The position numbers and the translations under genes are program-made. From Streptomyces sp. WZ-12 (GTDB lineage Bacteria > Actinomycetota > Actinomycetes > Streptomycetales > Streptomycetaceae): 64,000 nucleotides of DNA. Where the stretch lies: positions 310,001-374,000 of the forward strand of contig NZ_CP118574.1 of assembly GCF_028898845.1 (NCBI RefSeq). The letters are read 5' to 3'. The notes beneath the pieces were generated by a model. It worked only from the letters and a program-made list of their open reading frames with translations. It had not been told where the DNA came from and searched no databases. Each line of letters opens with the position of its first letter. Position 1 is the stretch's first letter. Positions 7,794 to 16,508 of the stretch are shown piece by piece.

Positions 7794-9754
7794 CGGTGAG
7801 TTCGGGGAGTCCGGGTTGGTACCTGCGGCGGCTGTCCCGGATGGGACCGGCTGAGGTCGGCGGCCGGGTGGGCGACGGGGTGCGCAGGCGGCGGTGGCGG
7901 TCGGCGCGGCCGCACTTCCCGAGCGTGACCGGCGCCCGGTTCACCGCGGTACTGCCCGCCGGGACGATCGCCGCCGTGCCTCCGGCCGCCGCGAAACGTC
8001 TCGTCGCCGCAGCGGACCGGCTGATGGACGGGCGCGCCGAGTACTTCGGGGTGGTCCGCGACGACCTGGCCGACCCGGACTGGTGGTACGACCCGAAGAC
8101 CGGGCGCCGGGCGCCGTGGGGCTACGCCTTCGACGTGCCGTACCGGAACGAGGACGAGGTCGGGGACATCAAGCAGATCTGGGAGCTGTCCCGGCATCAG
8201 TACCTCACCGTGCTCGCCGCCGCCTACGCGCTCACCGGGAACGAACGGTATGCCGAGCGCGTGGCCGCGCACCTGCGGTCGTGGTGGGTGGCCAACCCCC
8301 CACTGCGCGGCGTGCACTGGGTCAGCGGCATCGAGCTGGGCATCCGGCTGCTGTCCTGGGTGTGGATCCGTCGGCTGCTCGACGACTGGCCGGGCGCGGC
8401 CGGGCTGTTCGAGGGCAACTCGGTGGCGCTGAACCAGATCTGGCACCACCAGCGCTGGCTGGCCGCCTTCCCCAGTCGGGGGTCCTCGGCGAACAACCAC
8501 GTCATCGCCGAGGCCGCCGGGCAGTTCGCCGCGGCCTGCGCGTTCGGCTGGTTCCCCTCCTCGGCGCGGTGGCGGGCGGGCGCGCTGCGGTCGCTGGAAC
8601 GGCACCTGCGCGCCAACACCTTCCCCTCGGGCCTCAATCGCGAGCTGGCGACGGAGTACCACGGGCTCGTGCTGGAGCTCGGCCTGGCCGCGCTTGCCGA
8701 GGCGGACGCCGCCGCGGTGCCGGTCCCCGCGACCGTCCGGCTGGTGCTGCTGCGGATGACCGACGCGCTCGCGGCGGTCGTGGACAACCGGCTGCGGCCG
8801 CCGCGCCAGGGGGACGCGGACGACGGTCACGGTCTGGTCGTGGACGGCGCGGGCACGGATCGCTGGGCCTCGCTGCTGGCCACCGGGGACGCGGTGTTCG
8901 GTCGGCTCGCCTGGTGGCCGACGGTGACCGGCACCGATGTGCGTACCCCGTTGCTGGCCGCGCTGATCACGCCCGAGGTGCGGGACGTGTCCCGTCCGGC
9001 GAGCCGACCGGCGCACTTCGCCGACGCCGGCATGACCATCCTGCGCGGCCCGGCGGAGGTCTGGTGCCGTTGCGACGGTGGTCCGCACGGCTTCCTGTCC
9101 ATCGCCGCGCACGCCCACGCGGACGCGCTGTCCGTGGAGGTCCGGCACGACGGGGTCGATGTGCTCGCCGACCCGGGGACGTTCTGCTATCACGGGCAGC
9201 CCGAGTGGCGGCAGTACTTCCGGTCGACCCTCGGCCACAACACCCTGCAGTTGGCCGGCGGTGACCAGTCCGCTTCCGGCGGCCCGTTCCTGTGGACCCG
9301 ACATGCCCACGGCCGCGTGCTGGCCGCGGACGCCTCCGGCGCCTCGATCGGCGGGACGGCCCGCTGGTGTGCCGAGCACGACGGATACCAGGGCTTCGTG
9401 CACCGCCGCAGGGTGGAACTGACGCCGGCACGGGCGGAGTTGAGGGTCCTGGACGAGGTGCGCGGCCGGCACCGGGCGGCGGTGCGCCTCGCGTTCCACC
9501 TGGGTCCGGCGATCGCCGCGGACCTGGCGGACGCCCGGGCGGTGCTCACCTGGACCCGGGGCGGCGAGGAGCGCCGGGCGGTGCTCGACCTGCCCGGGCG
9601 GCTGAGTTGGCGGGCGCACCGCGGCGAGACCGATCCGCCGCTGGGCTGGTACTCCGCCGGCTTCGGGCGCAGGGAACCCGCCACCACGCTGGTCGGCACC
9701 GGCTTCACCGACGGCGCGGAGGGCTTCACCACCGTGCTCAGGTTCCGCGGCTAG
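7790..9754 (+). CDS. Heparinase II/III family protein
   Basis: This 654-residue protein starts at the ATG overlapping the previous stop. The N-terminal half is an alpha-toroid (RNEDEVGDIKQIWELSRHQY, HLRSWWVANPP). The C-terminal half is the heparinase II/III beta-sandwich, with the conserved histidine cluster AHAHADALSVEV and ADPGTFCYHG. Family members are polysaccharide lyases, but those inside biosynthetic loci have been proposed to trim or modify the growing polymer. No signal peptide is visible, so it may act in the cytoplasm on lipid-linked or precursor material. Its position between the two-domain oxidoreductase and a beta-helix lipoprotein suggests a uronate-containing polymer, which is an inference. 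Confidence 0.85.
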   Translation: MTVSSGSPGWYLRRLSRMGPAEVGGRVGDGVRRRRWRSARPHFPSVTGARFTAVLPAGTIAAVPPAAAKRLVAAADRLMDGRAEYFGVVRDDLADPDWWYDPKTGRRAPWGYAFDVPYRNEDEVGDIKQIWELSRHQYLTVLAAAYALTGNERYAERVAAHLRSWWVANPPLRGVHWVSGIELGIRLLSWVWIRRLLDDWPGAAGLFEGNSVALNQIWHHQRWLAAFPSRGSSANNHVIAEAAGQFAAACAFGWFPSSARWRAGALRSLERHLRANTFPSGLNRELATEYHGLVLELGLAALAEADAAAVPVPATVRLVLLRMTDALAAVVDNRLRPPRQGDADDGHGLVVDGAGTDRWASLLATGDAVFGRLAWWPTVTGTDVRTPLLAALITPEVRDVSRPASRPAHFADAGMTILRGPAEVWCRCDGGPHGFLSIAAHAHADALSVEVRHDGVDVLADPGTFCYHGQPEWRQYFRSTLGHNTLQLAGGDQSASGGPFLWTRHAHGRVLAADASGASIGGTARWCAEHDGYQGFVHRRRVELTPARAELRVLDEVRGRHRAAVRLAFHLGPAIAADLADARAVLTWTRGGEERRAVLDLPGRLSWRAHRGETDPPLGWYSAGFGRREPATTLVGTGFTDGAEGFTTVLRFRG

Positions 9755-9762
9755 GGGGGCGC

Positions 9763-11301
9763 GTGGGGATCAACTGGCGGCACTGGGCGTGGGCGGCGAC
9801 ACCGCTGACGCTGGCCCTGTTGGCGACGACCGGCTGTGAGGGCGCGCACGGCACCCGGGCGAAGCCGACCGCCGCGCCCACCGCGTCCGGGGCGCTGTCC
9901 ACGCCCGTGGCCAGGGTGTGTGCCGAGCCCGCGGCCGGGCCGACGCGGGCGCCGGCGGGCACGGTGGCGGTCGATCCCGCGGTGGTCGGTGACCTGGCGG
10001 CGAAGACCAAGGACAACCCTCCGCACACCACGTTCTGGCTCCGCCCGGGCAGGCACCGGCTCGCCCCGGATCGCTACGCCCAGGTCATCCCCAAGGAGGG
10101 AGACCGCTACCTGGGTGCGCCGGGCGCAGTGCTCGACGGTCGGAAGGAGAACCAGTACGCGTTCGGCGGTTCCGCCCGCAACGTCACCATCCGCTACCTG
10201 ACCGTGCGGCGTTTCGTCGCGCCACAGAACGAGGGCGTGGTCAACCACGACTCGGCCGACGGGTGGGTGATCGAGCACCTGACGATCCGGGACAACTCCG
10301 GGGCCGGGTTGATGGCCGGTGCCCACCAGCGGGTCCGCGCCAACTGCCTGCGCGACAACGGACAGTACGGCCTGAACGCGTACAGGAACGGCGGCCCTTT
10401 CAGCGACCTGGTGGTGGAGGGCAACGAGATCGTGGGCAACAACACCGGCGACTGGGAACGGCGCCGGCCGGGCTGCGGCTGCACCGGGGGCGTGAAGTTC
10501 TGGGCCGTCAACCGCGCCGAGGTACGCGGCAATTGGGTGCACGACAACCGCGGAGCGGGGTTGTGGGCGGACACCAACAACAACGACTTCCGCATCGAGG
10601 ACAACGTGATCGAGGCCAATGACGGCGCCGCCCTGATCTACGAGACCAGCTACAACGCGGTCATCCGGAACAACACGATCCGGCGGAACAACTGGGTCGA
10701 GGGCCGCCGGGCGGCCGACCGCGGCGACGACTTCCCGTTCGCGACCGTCTACCTGTCCGAGTCCGGTGGCGAACCACGCGTCCGCGCGCGCACCGACAGG
10801 ATCGAGATCTACCGGAACGTGCTGGAGAACAACTGGAACGGGATCACCCTGTGGGAGAACGCCGACCGGTTCTGCAACAGCCCGGCCAACACCTCGTCCG
10901 GTGACTGCACGTTGCTGGTGCGCGACACCGGCCGCTGCGCGGAGCCGGCGATCGCCCGCGCACCGCTCTACGGCGACTGCCGGTGGAAGACCCAGCGGGT
11001 GGACATCCACGGCAACCGCTTCGTGCTGGACGAGTCCGTCGTCCCGTGCACGGCCAAGTGCGATCGCATGGCGGTGCTGGCCAACTACGGCACGTACCCG
11101 GACTGGTCGCCGTACCAGGGCGAACGGGTGGCTGAGGCGATCACCGGCACGCAGCACAACCGCTGGCACGACAACGTCTACCTCGGGCCGTGGAAGTTCG
11201 TCGCCCACGACCCCAGCCGGGTGCTGGACTCCGGGCAGTGGCGGGGCACGCCGTACCGGCAGGACGCGGGCAGCGCCCTCGACCCGCGGGCCGGTGGTTG
11301 A
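9763..11301 (+). CDS. Secreted lipoprotein with right-handed parallel beta-helix (NosD/pectate-lyase-like fold)
   Basis: This 512-residue protein starts at the GTG at 9763. Its N-terminal signal segment ends in the lipobox LATTGC (Cys25), so it should be a membrane-anchored lipoprotein. A Pro/Ala/Thr-rich linker is followed by successive beta-helix coils, seen as repeated N-x-I/V patterns (IEHLTIRDNSGAGLMAG, VVEGNEIVGNN, IRNNTIRRNNW, IEIYRNVLENNWNG). The fold is shared by polysaccharide lyases, epimerases and hydrolases. Here it probably binds, epimerises or cleaves the exported glycan. It starts 8 bases after the heparinase stop and precedes the Wzy-like gene by 1 base. The reaction cannot be assigned from sequence. 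Confidence 0.82.
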   Translation: MGINWRHWAWAATPLTLALLATTGCEGAHGTRAKPTAAPTASGALSTPVARVCAEPAAGPTRAPAGTVAVDPAVVGDLAAKTKDNPPHTTFWLRPGRHRLAPDRYAQVIPKEGDRYLGAPGAVLDGRKENQYAFGGSARNVTIRYLTVRRFVAPQNEGVVNHDSADGWVIEHLTIRDNSGAGLMAGAHQRVRANCLRDNGQYGLNAYRNGGPFSDLVVEGNEIVGNNTGDWERRRPGCGCTGGVKFWAVNRAEVRGNWVHDNRGAGLWADTNNNDFRIEDNVIEANDGAALIYETSYNAVIRNNTIRRNNWVEGRRAADRGDDFPFATVYLSESGGEPRVRARTDRIEIYRNVLENNWNGITLWENADRFCNSPANTSSGDCTLLVRDTGRCAEPAIARAPLYGDCRWKTQRVDIHGNRFVLDESVVPCTAKCDRMAVLANYGTYPDWSPYQGERVAEAITGTQHNRWHDNVYLGPWKFVAHDPSRVLDSGQWRGTPYRQDAGSALDPRAGG

Positions 11302-11302
11302 G

Positions 11303-12607
11303 ATGGCCGGGGACCTGACGCGCAGTGGGCCGCCGGGCGGACGGGACACGGCGGGAACGCGGCCCGGCGGCGCACCGCGCCCTCCCGGGGCACCGAAACT
11401 CGTCGGGATCGTCTGGGGGTTGCTGGTCCTCAACACGCTCGGCTCCGCCGGCGCGAGGACCATCGTTCCGCTGCCCCGCTCCCTCATCCAACTGGTCACC
11501 ATGGGCGCGCTGGTCGCCGCGTTCGCGCTGGCCCTCGTCCTCAACCGCCGGCTGCGCGTCCGCCCCAGCGCCTTCCTGTTCCTGCTCACCCTGCTCCTGG
11601 TGACGGGCGTGATCTCCAGCGCGCAGATGGAGTCCGGGTTCGGCGCGCTGTTCCGCTGCGCCCGGCTGGCTCTCTTCGTCGGCACGCTGTGGCTGCTCAG
11701 TTGTTGGTGGGACGGCGGCCCGACGTTCGTCCGGCACCACATCCGGATGTACTTCGCGGTGCTCGGGTCGGTGGCCGCCGGCCTGGTCGTCTCACCGGGT
11801 GCGGCCCTGCCCGACCTCTACGGCGGACGCCTCGTCGGCGCGCTGTGGCCGCTCACCCCACCGCAGATCGGGCAGTACGCCGCGGTGATCACCGGGCTTA
11901 CCGTGCTGCTCGTGCTGGGCCGCCGGACCGACCGGGCCAGCGCGGCGGTCGTCATCGTGCCGTCGCTGGTCCTGCTCGCGCTGACCCATACCCGGACGGC
12001 CACGCTCGGGCTGTTCATCGGGCTGGCGTTGGCGATCGGCTCGCTCCTGCTGACCAGTGCCGCCGCCCGCCGGTTCTTCCTCTGGGCGGTGCTGTGCGCC
12101 GCGGTGGCCACGGTGGCGCTCGGTTCCGTGCTGGAGGCGTGGTTCCTGCGCGGCCAGAGCCAGGAGAACTTCTCCAGCCTCACCGGTCGGGCCAAGGTGT
12201 GGGACGCCCTGCTGGCGGCGCCCAGGACGGCCGCGGAGCAGATGTTCGGCGTGGGCCTGGGCGACAAGTCGTTCGGCGGGCTGCCGATCGACAACAGTTG
12301 GCTGGCCGTCTACAACGAGCAGGGTCTGATCGGCATCGCCCTGGTGGCGGCCCTCCTCCTCGTGCTGGGCGGCGTCGCGTTGCTGCGGCCGCCGTCGCTG
12401 CCGAGGGCCTGCGCGATCTTCCTGATCAGCTACTGCGCGATCGCGTCGTACACCGAGGCCGGGCTGGGCGACGCCTCGCCGTACCTGCTGCACCTGGCGG
12501 TCGCCGCCTCGCTCCTGGCGGCACCCGCCGCAGCAACGCCCTTACCCGTGCCCGTAGTTCCCCGACGACGCGTCCCGCGCGGAGTCCAGCGGTCGGAGGT
12601 GGCCTGA
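11303..12607 (+). CDS. Wzy-like O-antigen polymerase/ligase membrane protein
   Basis: This 434-residue polytopic protein has about ten hydrophobic helices and a hydrophilic proline-rich N-terminus. The long loop at about 290-345 (SLTGRAKVWDALLAAPRTA, then FGVGLGDKSFGGLPIDNSWL) matches the polymerase/ligase family (PF04932), where a periplasmic-side loop with Arg and a G-x-G-x(n)-NS-L pattern is typical. In a Gram-positive host there is no lipid A, so polymerisation of lipid-linked repeat units is the likelier job. The ATG at 11303 lies directly after the lipoprotein stop, and the family 4 glycosyltransferase starts 2 bases after its own stop. Together with the flippase and two chain-length proteins it completes a Wzx/Wzy-type pathway. 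Confidence 0.82.
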   Translation: MAGDLTRSGPPGGRDTAGTRPGGAPRPPGAPKLVGIVWGLLVLNTLGSAGARTIVPLPRSLIQLVTMGALVAAFALALVLNRRLRVRPSAFLFLLTLLLVTGVISSAQMESGFGALFRCARLALFVGTLWLLSCWWDGGPTFVRHHIRMYFAVLGSVAAGLVVSPGAALPDLYGGRLVGALWPLTPPQIGQYAAVITGLTVLLVLGRRTDRASAAVVIVPSLVLLALTHTRTATLGLFIGLALAIGSLLLTSAAARRFFLWAVLCAAVATVALGSVLEAWFLRGQSQENFSSLTGRAKVWDALLAAPRTAAEQMFGVGLGDKSFGGLPIDNSWLAVYNEQGLIGIALVAALLLVLGGVALLRPPSLPRACAIFLISYCAIASYTEAGLGDASPYLLHLAVAASLLAAPAAATPLPVPVVPRRRVPRGVQRSEVA

Positions 12608-12609
12608 CC

Positions 12610-13818
12610 ATGCACGTCCTCGTGGTGCACAACCGCTACGCCTCGGCGCAGCCGAGCGGGGAGAACAAGGTCGTCGACCAGGAGGCGGCGCTGCTGCGGG
12701 CGGCCGGCCACCGGGTCGAGGTGTTCGAGCGGCGCAGCGACGACATCGCCGCCCGGTCCCTGTTGGGCAAGGCCGCGGTGCCGCTGCTGGTGCCGTGGAA
12801 CCCGGCGGTCCGCGCGGAACTCGCCGCCCGGTTGCGCACCGGGCGGCCGGACGTGGTGCACGTCCACAACGTCTTCCCGCTCCTGTCGCCCGCGGTGCTG
12901 GCCGCCTGCGCCGACGCCGTTGTGCCCGTCGTGGCCACGCTGCACAACTACACCCAGGTCTGCCCGCCCGGCACGCTGCAACGGGACGGCCGGCCGTGCG
13001 CCGAGTGCGTCCGGGCGACGCCGCTGCCGGCCGTCCGGCACGGCTGTTACCGGGGCTCCCGGCTTGCGACGGTGCCGCTCGCGGTCAGCCTGTCGGTCAA
13101 CCGGCGACGGTGGTGGTCCGGCGTGGAGCGGTTCTTCTGCATCTCCGCGGCGCAGCGCGAGGTCCTGGTGCGGGCCGGCATGCCGGCCGAACGACTGGCG
13201 GTGAAGCACAACTTCGTGCCGGAGCCGGGCGTCCGCCGCACGGGCCCGGGCGAGCATCTGCTCTTTCTCGGTCGGCTCGCGGAGGCCAAGGGCGTGCGGC
13301 TGCTCATGGCCGCGTGGGACGGGATCGCGGCGGGCGGCGGAGTGGGCGTGCCCCTCGTCATCGCCGGCGCGGGGCCGCTGGAGGGAGAGGTGTCCGCCTG
13401 GGCGGCGGGCCGTGACGACGTGCGCTACGTCGGCCTGTTGGACCCGGTTCGGTGCCGGCAGGTCGTCGCGCGGTCGGTGGCCGTGGTGGCTCCCTCGACG
13501 TGGCTGGAGGCGTTCGGCCTGGTGGTCGTCGAGGCGATGGCGGCGGGGGTCCCGACCGTCGCCGCCGGTCACGGCGCCTTCGTCGAACTCGTCGAGGACG
13601 GGGTGACCGGGCTGCTGCACCGGCCGGGCGAGGCCGACTCGCTCGCGTCCTGCATACGCCGGATCGCGGCCGAGCCGGGCCGCAACCGGGAGATGGGCCG
13701 GGCGGCCCGGCGCCGTTACGAGCGGGGTTTCAGCCCGGCCGTCGGCCTTGCGCGCCTGGTGGCTGGGTACCGCACCGCGATCGCGGGACGGACGGAATCA
13801 TTGGGGGGAAGTAGATGA
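12610..13818 (+). CDS. Glycosyltransferase family 4
   Basis: This 402-residue GT-B enzyme begins MHVLVVHNRYASAQPSGENK, a hallmark start of GT4 enzymes of polysaccharide loci. The N-terminal acceptor domain contains VVHVHNVFPLLSP and a Cys-containing segment (CPPGTLQRDGRPCAECV) common in this subgroup. The C-terminal donor domain begins at about residue 215 with LLFLGRLAEAKGVRLLM and has the retaining-GT signature EAFGLVVVEAMAAGVPTVA with the E-x7-E pair. It adds a sugar with retained anomeric configuration to a lipid-linked intermediate in the cytoplasm. Its stop overlaps the start of the methyltransferase gene. Confidence 0.92.
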   Translation: MHVLVVHNRYASAQPSGENKVVDQEAALLRAAGHRVEVFERRSDDIAARSLLGKAAVPLLVPWNPAVRAELAARLRTGRPDVVHVHNVFPLLSPAVLAACADAVVPVVATLHNYTQVCPPGTLQRDGRPCAECVRATPLPAVRHGCYRGSRLATVPLAVSLSVNRRRWWSGVERFFCISAAQREVLVRAGMPAERLAVKHNFVPEPGVRRTGPGEHLLFLGRLAEAKGVRLLMAAWDGIAAGGGVGVPLVIAGAGPLEGEVSAWAAGRDDVRYVGLLDPVRCRQVVARSVAVVAPSTWLEAFGLVVVEAMAAGVPTVAAGHGAFVELVEDGVTGLLHRPGEADSLASCIRRIAAEPGRNREMGRAARRRYERGFSPAVGLARLVAGYRTAIAGRTESLGGSR

Positions 13819-15050
13819 CACGATGCCGACTCTGCGGCTCGGAAGCGATGGCGAGCGTCGTCGATCTCGGGGCGACGCCGCCGTGTGAGAGCTTTCTCGC
13901 CGCGGACCAACTGGACCAGCCGGAGCCGGCGTTCCCGCTGCACCTGCGGGTCTGCACCGACTGCTGGCTGGCGCAGATCCCGCCGCTGATCACGCCGGAG
14001 GAGACGTTCGGCGAGTACGCGTACTTCTCCTCGTTCTCGACGTCCTGGGTGGAGCACGCGCGCACGTTCGTCGCCGACGCCGTGCAGCGCCTCGCCCTCG
14101 GCGCCGACGCCTTCGTGGTCGAGGTCGCGAGCAACGACGGGTACCTGCTGCGACACTTGGTGGACCGGGGGATCCGCTGCCTGGGCATCGAGCCGTCGGT
14201 GAACGTCGGGGCCGCGGCGCGGGACGCGGGTGTGCCCACGCTCACGGAGTTCCTGTCGCCGGACACCGGCGCGGCCGTCCGCGCCGAACACGGCCCGGCG
14301 GGCCTGGTCGTGGCCAACAACGTGTACGCGCACGTCCCCGACGTCGTCGGGTTCACCCGAGGGCTGCGCGCCCTGGTCGCCGACGACGGCTGGGTCTCCA
14401 TCGAGGTGCAGCACCTGCTGACCCTGATCGAGGAGAACCAGTACGACACGATCTACCACGAGCACTTCCAGTACTACACGGTCGCGTCGGCGGCCCGGGC
14501 GCTGGCGAGCGGCGGACTCGCGCTCGTGGACGTCGAGTTGCTGCCCACGCACGGCGGTTCCCTCCGGCTGTGGGCCCGGCCGGCCGAGGTGGCCGGCGAG
14601 CCGTCGCCCCAAGTGGCCGACGTGCTGGCCCGGGAGAAGGCCGCCGGGCTGCAGGAGCTGTCCGGGTACACCGAGTTCTCCGCCCGGGTGGCCAAGGTAC
14701 GCCGGGATCTGCTGCGGTTCCTCATCGAGGCGGCCGAGCGCGGTGAGACGGTCGTCGGCTACGGCGCCCCGGGCAAGGGCAACACCCTGCTCAACCACTG
14801 CGGCATCCGCCCGGACCTGCTGCCGTACACGGTCGACCGCAATCCCTACAAGCACGGCAGGTTCACCCCGGGCACCCGCATCCCGATCCTGTCGCCCGAG
14901 CAGATAGCCGCCGACAGACCGGACCACGTCCTCGTGCTCCCGTGGAACCTGCGGGCCGAGCTGGTCGAGCAACTGTCCTTCGTGCACGCCTGGGGCGGCC
15001 GACTGGTCTTTCCCATCCCGGAACTGAGCATTGTCGAGGTCACGTCGTGA
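13815..15050 (+). CDS. SAM-dependent sugar C-methyltransferase (EvaC/TylCIII/NovU-like)
   Basis: This 411-residue protein has the three-part layout of sugar C-methyltransferases. First comes an N-terminal zinc site (CRLCGSE and later CTDCWLAQ), then a Rossmann SAM domain (VVEVASNDGYLLRHL with the acidic glycine-rich loop), then a C-terminal domain with GYGAPGKGNTLLNHCG. Known members methylate C3 of 4-keto-6-deoxy sugar nucleotides, creating branched sugars. Related proteins also appear in surface-polysaccharide loci with PIG-L, SDR and DUF4910 genes, as here. It overlaps the preceding GT4 stop by 4 bases. I infer that the polymer contains a C-branched deoxy sugar; the exact carbon is not readable. 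Confidence 0.85.
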   Translation: MTRCRLCGSEAMASVVDLGATPPCESFLAADQLDQPEPAFPLHLRVCTDCWLAQIPPLITPEETFGEYAYFSSFSTSWVEHARTFVADAVQRLALGADAFVVEVASNDGYLLRHLVDRGIRCLGIEPSVNVGAAARDAGVPTLTEFLSPDTGAAVRAEHGPAGLVVANNVYAHVPDVVGFTRGLRALVADDGWVSIEVQHLLTLIEENQYDTIYHEHFQYYTVASAARALASGGLALVDVELLPTHGGSLRLWARPAEVAGEPSPQVADVLAREKAAGLQELSGYTEFSARVAKVRRDLLRFLIEAAERGETVVGYGAPGKGNTLLNHCGIRPDLLPYTVDRNPYKHGRFTPGTRIPILSPEQIAADRPDHVLVLPWNLRAELVEQLSFVHAWGGRLVFPIPELSIVEVTS

Positions 15051-15063
15051 AAGAGGTCGCAGC

Positions 15064-15861
15064 ATGAAGGTCGTTCTGTTCTGCGGCGGTTACGGGCTGC
15101 GCATGCGCAGCGGAGCCGCGGACGACATGCCCAAGCCGATGGCGATGGTCGGCCCGCGGCCGCTGATCTGGCATGTCATGCGCTACTACGCGTACTTCGG
15201 GCACACGGAGTTCATCCTGTGCCTCGGGTACGGGGCGCACCACATCAAGGACTTCTTCCTCAACTACGAGGAGACGGCGTCCAATGACTTCGTGCTGCGG
15301 GGCGGGCGGACCGAGTTGCTGTCCACCGACATCGCCGACTGGACGATCACGTTCGCGCAGACCGGCATCGAGTCGCCCATCGGGGAGCGGCTGCGCCGGG
15401 TGCGGCACCACCTGGACGGCGACGAGGTGTTCCTCGCCAACTACGCCGATGTGCTCACCGACGCCCCGTTGCCCGAGATGATCGACTCCTTCGCCCGGCG
15501 CGACGCCGGTGCGTCGATGATGGTGGTGCCGCCGCAGTCCTCGTTCCACTGCGTGGACCTGGGCGAGGACGGCCTGGTGGGGGGCATCACCGCGGTGAGC
15601 GAACTGCCGCTGTGGGAGAACGGCGGCTACTTCGTGCTCCGCCAGGAGGTCTTCGACCACATACCGGAGAACGGGGATCTGGTCGCCGACGGATGCGCCC
15701 AACTGGCCAAGCGTGGACGGTTGGTGGCGCATCAACACCGCGGCTTCTGGAAGCCGACCGACACCGTGAAGGAGCGGGCCGCGCTCGACGCCGGGTACGC
15801 CCGCGGCGAGCGCCCGTGGGCCGTGTGGGAACGCGAAGCCGTCGCTGTGGGGACCGCGTGA
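15064..15861 (+). CDS. Sugar-1-phosphate nucleotidyltransferase, glucose-1-phosphate cytidylyltransferase-like (RfbF family)
   Basis: This 265-residue protein starts at ATG 15064 behind AAGAGG. Its N-terminus has the nucleotidyltransferase signature (FCGGYGLRMR ... DMPKPMAMVG), followed by LIWHVMRYYAYFGHTEFIL and a conserved FLANYADVLTD active-site aspartate region. The long insert about the NYEET and DWTITF sequences matches RfbF-type cytidylyltransferases, which make CDP-glucose from CTP and glucose-1-phosphate. That would start a CDP-sugar branch feeding the methyltransferase and SDR genes around it. No obvious CDP-glucose 4,6-dehydratase is seen in the window unless the SDR at 16509 fills that role. 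Its stop overlaps the GTG of the PIG-L gene. Confidence 0.82.
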   Translation: MKVVLFCGGYGLRMRSGAADDMPKPMAMVGPRPLIWHVMRYYAYFGHTEFILCLGYGAHHIKDFFLNYEETASNDFVLRGGRTELLSTDIADWTITFAQTGIESPIGERLRRVRHHLDGDEVFLANYADVLTDAPLPEMIDSFARRDAGASMMVVPPQSSFHCVDLGEDGLVGGITAVSELPLWENGGYFVLRQEVFDHIPENGDLVADGCAQLAKRGRLVAHQHRGFWKPTDTVKERAALDAGYARGERPWAVWEREAVAVGTA

Positions 15862-16505
15862 TCCGCCTCGGGGCCGGGCGCCTGGACCGGATCGTCGCGG
15901 TGGGCGCGCACTGCGACGACATCGCCATCGGCGCCGGCGGCACGCTGCTGACGGTGTGCCGCGCCCGGCCGGGCATCCGCGTCGACGCGCTGGTGCTCTC
16001 CGGCGGTGGCAGCGAACGGGAGCAGGAGGAGCAGGCCGCGCTCGCCGCCTTCTGCCCGGGTGCCGAACTGCGGCTGACCGTGGACAAGTTGCCGGACGGC
16101 CGACTGCCCGTGCACTGGGACGAGGCCAAGGCCGCGGTGGAGGAGTTGCGTGCGGGGACCGAGCCGGATCTGATCCTGGCCCCGCGCACCGACGACGCGC
16201 ACCAGGACCACCGCGGCCTGGCCCGGTTGGTGCCCACCGCGTTCCGCGACCACCTCGTGCTCGGCTACGAGATCGTCAAGTGGGACGGCGATCTCGGCCG
16301 TCCGGCGGCGTACCAACCGCTGTCGCCCGAGGTCGCCGAAGAGAAGGTGCGGTTGCTGCAGGAGCACTACCCCTCGCAGCGGCACCGGCCCTGGTACGAC
16401 CGGGAGTCCTTCCTCGGCCTGGCGCGCATCCGCGGCATCGAATGCCACGCGCGCTACGCCGAGGCGTTCGCCGTCACCAAACTCACTCTCAAGCTGGGGG
16501 AATGA
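15858..16505 (+). CDS. PIG-L family deacetylase
   Basis: This 215-residue protein has the zinc-site motif AHCDDIAIG at about residues 15-23 and the second metal/catalytic segment DDAHQDHRG at about 113-121. Both match the LmbE/PIG-L fold (GlcNAc-PI de-N-acetylase, MshB, and bacterial polysaccharide deacetylases). The expected activity is zinc-dependent de-N-acetylation of a sugar or sugar nucleotide. Between a cytidylyltransferase and an SDR dehydratase it probably processes the dedicated amino sugar of this locus rather than mycothiol. The GTG start overlaps the upstream stop; the SDR begins 3 bases downstream. Confidence 0.85.
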   Translation: MIRLGAGRLDRIVAVGAHCDDIAIGAGGTLLTVCRARPGIRVDALVLSGGGSEREQEEQAALAAFCPGAELRLTVDKLPDGRLPVHWDEAKAAVEELRAGTEPDLILAPRTDDAHQDHRGLARLVPTAFRDHLVLGYEIVKWDGDLGRPAAYQPLSPEVAEEKVRLLQEHYPSQRHRPWYDRESFLGLARIRGIECHARYAEAFAVTKLTLKLGE

Positions 16506-16508
16506 ACC

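Noticed and set aside
7790..9754. Heparinase II/III gene as a heparin-degrading enzyme
   Set aside because: No signal peptide or uptake genes, and its position inside a biosynthetic operon, argue for a role on the polymer made here.
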